The notes below the pieces were generated by a model. That model did not search any database and was not told the DNA's origin. It saw only the letters and a list, made by a program, of their open reading frames with translations. A DNA stretch of 64,000 nt from Bacteroidota bacterium (lineage in GTDB: Bacteria; Bacteroidota; Bacteroidia; Chitinophagales; Chitinophagaceae), in the NCBI GenBank assembly GCA_028875875.1, contig JAGWUV010000009.1, positions 1-64,000 on the forward strand, in the 5' to 3' direction. Of this stretch, positions 60,001 to 64,000 are shown piece after piece (within the stretch, counting starts at the first letter, position 1; the number at the start of each line of letters is the position of its first letter). A program made the translations under genes and the position numbers.

Positions 60001-61266
60001 ATTGGCCACTACCGAAGGACTTGTGGTCGTAAACAGTTGGTCTATATTTGGTAATAAGGATGCATCTATTCTGGCTGCCTGCCAAATTCCACCCATACCC
60101 GGAACAGGTTGGAACATAGCAGCTGTAATGATGCCGCTCTGGCCATTCAAAGTAAAATTTCCTATATCAGGTGTTTTACAAAGTAAATTCAGTTGAAAGG
60201 TTTCAGTGGTAGAACGAATAAATGAAACCAATTGCGAGCCTGTACATTTAATCGCCGGAAGATTAGTAGAGGCCATTTCTCCTCCAATACCGGTTACCTG
60301 GTAAACATAGGATGGTGTACTGGTTTGAATATAAGCACTATTGCTTGAGATAGTTCCTCTGTAACATTGTCCGCGGTTAACGGTAGCAAGGATAGAGCCA
60401 TTTACGGAAATGGTTGTGCCATCCACTGTTGGCCACACATAATAATAATCCTGTGTTTGATTTGAATACGACAATGCTCCCCGAACAATAATAAAGTCTG
60501 TACCATTATTATTTTCCGGTAGTATCTGGTCTCCAATTAAATCTCTGTTACCCGTACTTGACGGGCCAACAGAATCATCATAGATCGTTACTGCAATGGG
60601 CTTGTCAGCCGTTACAGTGCTACCTCCTAAATGTGTACCTGCTGCAATATTCTGGGCAACTACCGCATAAGACTGCCCCTTATTTAATGTGATCGAAAAT
60701 GTTGATCCTTTTGAATGTCCTATTGCATCGTTGCTCACCGTCACTGTCACTGTAGTATTATCTTGCGTAGCAACAACAACAAAACCATTTTTCGGTTGGG
60801 GTACATAAAGCCCACCTGTACCATTTGCAAAATCTGTTTGTCCTGGTATGAGGAAGTTAAGCCCGGTTCCAAGCTTTCCTTTAAGGGGGAATATCTCAGG
60901 GTTCTTACTGTGACCAACTTCATAATAGGCTGAAATGCTGTTCGTAGCAGTTATTTTAATCCCATAATTCAATTTGGTATCCGCAGGATTATTCTCCACC
61001 ATACTCATCTGTGAAGTGATGTCTTGCGTTATCTCCTGGTAAGCATTAAGATGAATTGAATATGGCTGAAAGTTAGGATTAGCAGGTTGGGATATTGTAA
61101 TATCAGCAGCCTTATCATAAGTAGCTAAACGAAAAACTTCGGGTATATTTTCATGACCTGAACAGATAGAAGGAGCTGCAAACCAAAAGGAAGTATCAGA
61201 TTGTGCGTTCACCCCAACCGATACAAAACATCCGATCAATAGAATAAATTTCCGTATAAAACTCAT
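57016..61266 (-). CDS. Giant secreted protein: IgGFc-binding domain, PKD-like repeats, T9SS type-B sorting domain
   Basis: This is a 1416-residue secreted or surface protein. The signal peptide is MSFIRKFILLIGCFVSVGVNAQ. Residues of about 25-440 form an IgGFc-binding-like region (DTSFWFAAPSICSGHEN, TKLNYGIKITATNSISAYYE, GQTDFANGTGGLYVPQPKNG). Ig- and PKD-like domains follow (about 480-1320), for example FTYHWNFGDATAG and KWDWQFGDQTTQ. The last 85 residues, starting IIPNAFSPNGDGINDTWM and ending MSGSVTIIR, are the gliding-motility/T9SS type-B sorting domain. A two-domain PKD module is duplicated about 1.08 kb apart. The frame extends to a TTG at 61323, but the ATG at 61266 starts the signal peptide. 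Function is probably adhesion or surface structure. Confidence 0.92.
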   Translation of the reverse strand: MSFIRKFILLIGCFVSVGVNAQSDTSFWFAAPSICSGHENIPEVFRLATYDKAADITISQPANPNFQPYSIHLNAYQEITQDITSQMSMVENNPADTKLNYGIKITATNSISAYYEVGHSKNPEIFPLKGKLGTGLNFLIPGQTDFANGTGGLYVPQPKNGFVVVATQDNTTVTVTVSNDAIGHSKGSTFSITLNKGQSYAVVAQNIAAGTHLGGSTVTADKPIAVTIYDDSVGPSSTGNRDLIGDQILPENNNGTDFIIVRGALSYSNQTQDYYYVWPTVDGTTISVNGSILATVNRGQCYRGTISSNSAYIQTSTPSYVYQVTGIGGEMASTNLPAIKCTGSQLVSFIRSTTETFQLNLLCKTPDIGNFTLNGQSGIITAAMFQPVPGMGGIWQAARIDASLLPNIDQLFTTTSPSVVANTTGLFHLGFLNGGTSTGSRLGYFSNYSTVKTSPSVASISCFGNNIQLLATKITDASYQWTGPNGFTSTVYNPVIANPTYANSGMYFLTANINGCGTSVDSVSVIVHPLPTLAFVKPMDTVCYGDNRKVNFSLLGTAPFTITYGMANGVSTQTLTTAKDTASFYTPTLSSNTIYAVQSVTDSNSCVTSVSNSLKLPQDTLIVNPLPVAKFGYNNPSCEKHTIRVFDQSTASLDTLTHWYWIVNGSVRDVYNRDTFTTTYSSWGSYPVKLAVQSSLGCKSDTAAQNIAVHPLPKPGFILPEVCLSDAYAQFADTSSIADQSTGFTYHWNFGDATAGIGNPDTSILQNPKHRYNQSGYYKVALQVTSANGCSDSLTQNFIVNGAIPKAAFSLLNTGTKCSNDSVKIQNLSTVDFGNITAVKIYWDYSNEPLVYDSVANPSFNDIYTHLYKNFNTATKNVTIHYMAFSGITCVSSKDTVITLTSSPVVQFTTLPGICYDASARQITEAIEINNIQLGVFSYVGKGISATGLINPVQAGVGKDSVMALYVSSAGCRDSAYQVLTVWPSPQAKWGVANPKCEKNDILFIDSSAANFSKIQKWDWQFGDQTTQTRSDSLPFPKQYAAYGNYTVSLVVTTDSGCVSSPTAKNIIVHPLPVVSFGVPNAVCLPDGHARFYDSSQIADQSQNLFTYVWKFSDGSQSEQSLLKNPVHQYSALGAYPVELIVTSKDGCVDSLDKMFSNIYPQPKASFTTDRSEVCRGDSIHFYDATTGFTDSIVSWHWDLSQSVFASLPNTSRQFADSGTFVTSLYIFDAKGCVSDTASNSVIVDPYPVLILPHRVNVLQGNSAMLQPIFFWIDGPPAPVYQWSPSLYLNTDTVLVPTTTPLDDITYRLSITGKGGCITTDTVFVKMLKTPIIPNAFSPNGDGINDTWMIRYLNDYPGAKVSVFNRYGQLLFSATGYDVQWDGTYNGSPLPVGTYYYVINPGNGRQTMSGSVTIIR

Positions 61267-61342
61267 ATGGTTACTCGTTCCTTTCAAACTGCATTTCATC
61301 GCAGTTGCACTTGCTCTATGCAAAGCAGAAAAGGCGTTTAAC

Positions 61343-61350
61343 CAAAGATA
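61343..61350 (-). promoter_or_regulatory. -7 promoter element of the giant secreted protein gene
   Basis: On the minus strand TATCTTTG matches TANNTTTG exactly, 76 bases before the ATG at 61266. No TTTG is found at 19-21 bases upstream. Confidence 0.4.
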
Positions 61351-61451
61351 ACTTCAATACGCTTGCCGATGCCTTAAAAACGGTTAATCCTAATATAATT
61401 TGTTAAACATTAATGCCAGTTGCATTCTTCGTTAACCATACGCTATTTACA

Positions 61452-61478
61452 ACAAAGCCCTGCAATGCAAGGCTTTGT
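61452..61478 (-). terminator. Possible terminator of the AAA+/VWA operon
   Basis: ACAAAGCC (61452-61459) and GGCTTTGT (61471-61478) form an 8-bp stem with an 11-base loop, starting four bases after the AAA+ stop. The T run on the minus strand is poor (TTTGTTG). Confidence 0.55.
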
Positions 61479-61481
61479 CAA

Positions 61482-63029
61482 CTATCTAAAATCGTCTTCA
61501 TTTAAATCTTCATCTTCTTCACTAAAATTCATCGACCCTAAATTCATCATACTCCCGATCAGGTCTTTGAATTCGATCTTACCCTCTATTACTTTTTTAC
61601 TAATAAGCGAATAAGCTGCCAACCCATGCAGCACAAACTCCATCAACAAAGCATTCTCCTTTTCATTGGCATGATGATAATGCTTCTTGATAAACGCATA
61701 TAAACCATCTACTTTATACAAAGCCTGAACCTTATCTTCATCTTTCATGTCTACAAACAAGTCTACATGATTGCCGGCATCAAACCACCTGGTAATGGCC
61801 TTATAAGGATTCTCCGGTTCCTTTTCTTCTACTGATTTCTTACCGGCTACTCTCCTTTTCTTGCTCTGTTCCGGGTTAGGAAAATATTGAATGAACTGAG
61901 AACGGATCGCTTTGTCTAATAAATTTACGGCCACCTGGTAAGGCCCTTCCTGCTCTCCTTCATACACCAATTCAATTTTACCTGTGATGGCAGGAATGAT
62001 ACCTACAAGATCACTGATCCAAACCTGCGTATGTTTTTCGGTGTGAATGATGGCTCTCCGTTCTGCACTGCTCACCGCATTTTCAAATGCAGCAATGGTA
62101 AGCCTCGCACTCACCCCGCTTTTCTTATCAACATACTCATTATTCCTCGCCTCAAACGCCAACTGTTCTATCAGGCGTTTTACAAGATCACTTACATCAA
62201 TTTTTTCTTTTTGCTCCTCTAATATGTGAGCTTCTTGTTCTGTAATAGCGAGTGAGGTTTCAATATTTTTAGGGTAATGCGTTAATATCTGGCTCTCGAT
62301 CCTGTCTTTCAAAGGCGTTACAATACTGCCACGGTTGGTATAGTCTTCGGGGTTAGCGGTGAATACAAAAAGTATGTCCAAAGGCATTCGCAACTTAAAC
62401 CCTCTGATCTGGATGTCGCCTTCCTGTAAAATATTGAAGAGTGCCACCTGTATTCTTGCCTGCAGGTCGGGTAATTCGTTGATAACAAAGATTCCCCTAT
62501 TGCTGCGTGGGATAATGCCATAATGTATTACCCGTTCATCTGCAAAACTCAAACGCAGGTTAGCTGCTTTGATCGGATCAATATCGCCAATGAGATCGGC
62601 AACGCTAACATCAGGGGTTGCCAGCTTTTCACCATATCGCTCTGATCTGTGCATCCATTGGATTGGCGTTTCATCTCCATGCTCAGCAATAAGATCTTTG
62701 GCATATTTACTCAACGGATGTAAAGGATCATCATTTACTTCACTTCCTGCTATAACTGGAATATATTCATCCAGTAAATCTACCATTTGCCTGGCCATAC
62801 GTGTTTTGGCCTGGCCACGCAAGCCGAGGAACAAAATATTATGACGTGATAATAATGCTCTTTCTGTATCAGGAATCACCGTATCCTCATAACCTAAAAT
62901 GCCTGTAAAAGGATTCTCTTTGTTGCGTATAGACGTGATCAAATTCTTTCTCACTTCCTCTTTTACGCTTAACGATTTATACCCACTTTTTTTAAGATCT
63001 CCTAATGTTTTAATCTTTTGAATATCCAT
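61482..63029 (-). CDS. Magnesium-chelatase/MoxR-like AAA+ ATPase
   Basis: This is a 515-residue AAA+ protein. The nucleotide-binding region contains ILFLGLRGQAKTRMARQMVDLL (degenerate Walker A), GIFVINELPDLQARIQVALFNILQEGDIQIRGF (Walker B and presensor insertion as in MoxR and Mg-chelatase ChlI/BchI), FVFTANPEDYTNRGSIVTPLKDRIESQI (sensor 1 and Arg finger region), and GVSARLTIAAFENAVSSAERRA as sensor 2 helix. The C-terminus is acidic (EEDEDLNEDDF). It pairs with the VWA-domain gene 61 bases upstream, the usual AAA+/VWA chaperone arrangement, and does not belong to chlorophyll synthesis. An in-frame extension to 63143 exists; the ATG at 63029 is preferred. Confidence 0.88.
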   Translation of the reverse strand: MDIQKIKTLGDLKKSGYKSLSVKEEVRKNLITSIRNKENPFTGILGYEDTVIPDTERALLSRHNILFLGLRGQAKTRMARQMVDLLDEYIPVIAGSEVNDDPLHPLSKYAKDLIAEHGDETPIQWMHRSERYGEKLATPDVSVADLIGDIDPIKAANLRLSFADERVIHYGIIPRSNRGIFVINELPDLQARIQVALFNILQEGDIQIRGFKLRMPLDILFVFTANPEDYTNRGSIVTPLKDRIESQILTHYPKNIETSLAITEQEAHILEEQKEKIDVSDLVKRLIEQLAFEARNNEYVDKKSGVSARLTIAAFENAVSSAERRAIIHTEKHTQVWISDLVGIIPAITGKIELVYEGEQEGPYQVAVNLLDKAIRSQFIQYFPNPEQSKKRRVAGKKSVEEKEPENPYKAITRWFDAGNHVDLFVDMKDEDKVQALYKVDGLYAFIKKHYHHANEKENALLMEFVLHGLAAYSLISKKVIEGKIEFKDLIGSMMNLGSMNFSEEDEDLNEDDFR

Positions 63030-63090
63030 GAAAAATTTTTTATTTCGAGATAATAGCCATTCATAACTTATCATTCCTAACTCATCACTC

Positions 63091-64000
63091 CTAGTATACC
63101 GTTTTCCGTTTACCGCTTTCAAAATCTTTGAATATAAATGCACCTAATTTATCAAGCGATGCAAAAAAAGCTTTTCCCTGGTTCATTTCAGTGAACTCCT
63201 GTACAAAGCTTTGCAGGTAAGGGTCTGAGGCGATCATGAATGTTGTAATAGGTATCTTCAGCTTCTTACACTGGGCAGCAAGGTTAATACAACGGTTCAC
63301 CACTTTACGATCTAATCCAAAGCTATTCTTGTAATAACGGCCCCCGATCTTTAAACAGGTAGGTTTGCCATCTGTGATCATAAATATTTGCTTGTTCGGG
63401 TTCTTTCTTCTTCGCAGCAAATCCATTGACAATTCTAAACCGGCAACAGTATTGGTATGATAAGGGCCTACTTGCAGGTAAGGCAAATCCTTCACTTCAA
63501 TGGTCCAGGCATCATTACCAAACACAACAATATCTAATGTATCCTTGGGATATTTTGTTTGAATAAGTTCACTCAATGCCATTGCTACTTTTTTTGCAGG
63601 CGTGATGCGGTCTTCCCCGTACAAGATCATCGAGTGGGAAATATCAATCATCAACACTGTGGAGGTTTGTGTTTTAAAATCAGTTTCCCTGATCTGCAGA
63701 TCATCTTCATGCATTGAAAAACTTTCTATTCCACGATTGATCTGTGCATTACGTATACTTTCAGTGAAATCTATTTGTTCCAGCATATCGCCAAACTGGA
63801 ATGGTCTTGTTTCCGGATTGATCTCATCTCCCTGGCCCGGCTTAAAAGTTTGGTGATTGCCCTGCTTTGTTTTTTTCAGCTTTCCAAAAATTTCTTCAAG
63901 ACTACGTTTACGAATGGATTGCTCGCTCTTCCCGGTAATATTGAAACTACCGTCAACAGGATTTTCTTTCAGGTAACCATTCTGTTTCAGGTCTTCAATA
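63091..64000 (-). CDS. VWA domain-containing protein, 5' end beyond window
   Basis: The C-terminal 302 residues of a VWA protein are present, and the frame is open to the window edge. The part nearest the edge is Gly-, Lys- and Gln-rich (SIRKRSLEEIFGKLKKTKQG, GDEINPETRPFQFGD). The VWA domain follows with the MIDAS motif MIDISHSMILYGEDRITPAKK (D-x-S-x-S), the conserved Thr in MITDGKPTCL, and ends KTVY. It works with the AAA+ ATPase directly downstream, probably in a metal-dependent protein-remodelling pair like MoxR/VWA systems. The specific target is unknown. The ATG at 63786 is internal to this frame and is not the start. Confidence 0.88.
   Translation of the reverse strand, partial: IEDLKQNGYLKENPVDGSFNITGKSEQSIRKRSLEEIFGKLKKTKQGNHQTFKPGQGDEINPETRPFQFGDMLEQIDFTESIRNAQINRGIESFSMHEDDLQIRETDFKTQTSTVLMIDISHSMILYGEDRITPAKKVAMALSELIQTKYPKDTLDIVVFGNDAWTIEVKDLPYLQVGPYHTNTVAGLELSMDLLRRRKNPNKQIFMITDGKPTCLKIGGRYYKNSFGLDRKVVNRCINLAAQCKKLKIPITTFMIASDPYLQSFVQEFTEMNQGKAFFASLDKLGAFIFKDFESGKRKTVY

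Noticed and set aside
1-64000. CRISPR array, insertion sequences, prophage genes or restriction-modification and defence genes
   Set aside because: None seen: no regularly spaced repeats, transposase, integrase, capsid or known defence proteins could be recognised on either strand.

Overview
The window is chromosomal DNA from a member of the Bacteroidota, most likely family Chitinophagaceae. The evidence is a SusC/SusD pair, a very large secreted protein with PKD-like domains and a type-B T9SS sorting domain, LytS/LytTR-type two-component genes, a DUF4294 protein, and promoters of the Bacteroidota type (TTTG, 19-base spacer, TANNTTTG), seen most clearly in front of both tRNA genes. I see no rRNA, CRISPR array, prophage or insertion sequence. 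Base composition looks even throughout, at roughly 38-40 % G+C by eye.

Layout. 1-2.6 kb: the 5' part of a dihydrolipoamide dehydrogenase gene, a SAM-hydrolase (DUF62) gene and an SDR gene. 2.77 kb: tRNA-Lys. 3.0-9.1 kb: a stress island with an erythromycin-esterase-family protein, a DUF892 ferritin-like protein, an FMN-binding PNPOx-like protein, a phosphoribosyltransferase, two Hsp20 proteins and an alpha-glucan-phosphorylase homologue that lacks the PLP lysine. 9.5-16.2 kb (minus strand): a MacAB/TolC-like efflux operon under a LytS/LytTR two-component system, with a matching direct-repeat operator. 16.3-30.1 kb (minus strand): a compact locus that I read as a SusCD-linked aminophosphonate utilisation system. 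It holds an XRE-cupin regulator, SusC, SusD, two exported phosphoesterases, a phosphonatase-like HAD hydrolase, an MFS-like permease, a phosphonate-type FAD oxidoreductase and a class-III PLP enzyme of the PbfA type. 30.3-33.8 kb: an alpha/beta hydrolase and a PfkB kinase, which belong functionally with the stress island, then alanine dehydrogenase with a divergent Lrp regulator.

33.8-40.3 kb (minus strand): a nitrosative-stress cluster. It contains an RIC/ScdA iron-sulfur repair protein, a DUF2249 protein, a heme-copper/NnrS-like membrane protein, a DUF59 Fe-S factor, an NsrR-like Rrf2 regulator, an unrecognised 603-residue NMO-like protein and a PNPOx-like protein. 40.5 kb: tRNA-Val. 40.7-41.7 kb: ClpS and Aat, the N-degron pair. 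41.7-45.3 kb: DUF4294, CcmF and CcmE, the last with a Cys-type heme ligand. 45.4-49.0 kb: a membrane protein, a radical SAM protein, an EamA transporter and a TSUP transporter in one tightly overlapped operon. 49.2-51.0 kb: etfBA. 51.2-57.0 kb: a housekeeping run of bifunctional nuclease, ispE, plsC, priA and murB. 57.0-61.3 kb: the giant IgGFc-binding/PKD/T9SS protein. 61.5-64.0 kb: a MoxR/Mg-chelatase-like AAA+ protein and a truncated VWA protein.

The most distinctive content is the SusCD-coupled phosphonate locus. Next come the phosphorylase homologue with Lys replaced by Ala, the dormancy-like stress gene set that resembles the mycobacterial DosR genes, and the uncharacterised 603-residue protein beside the NO-response operon. 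All function calls were made by reading the sequence without database searches.
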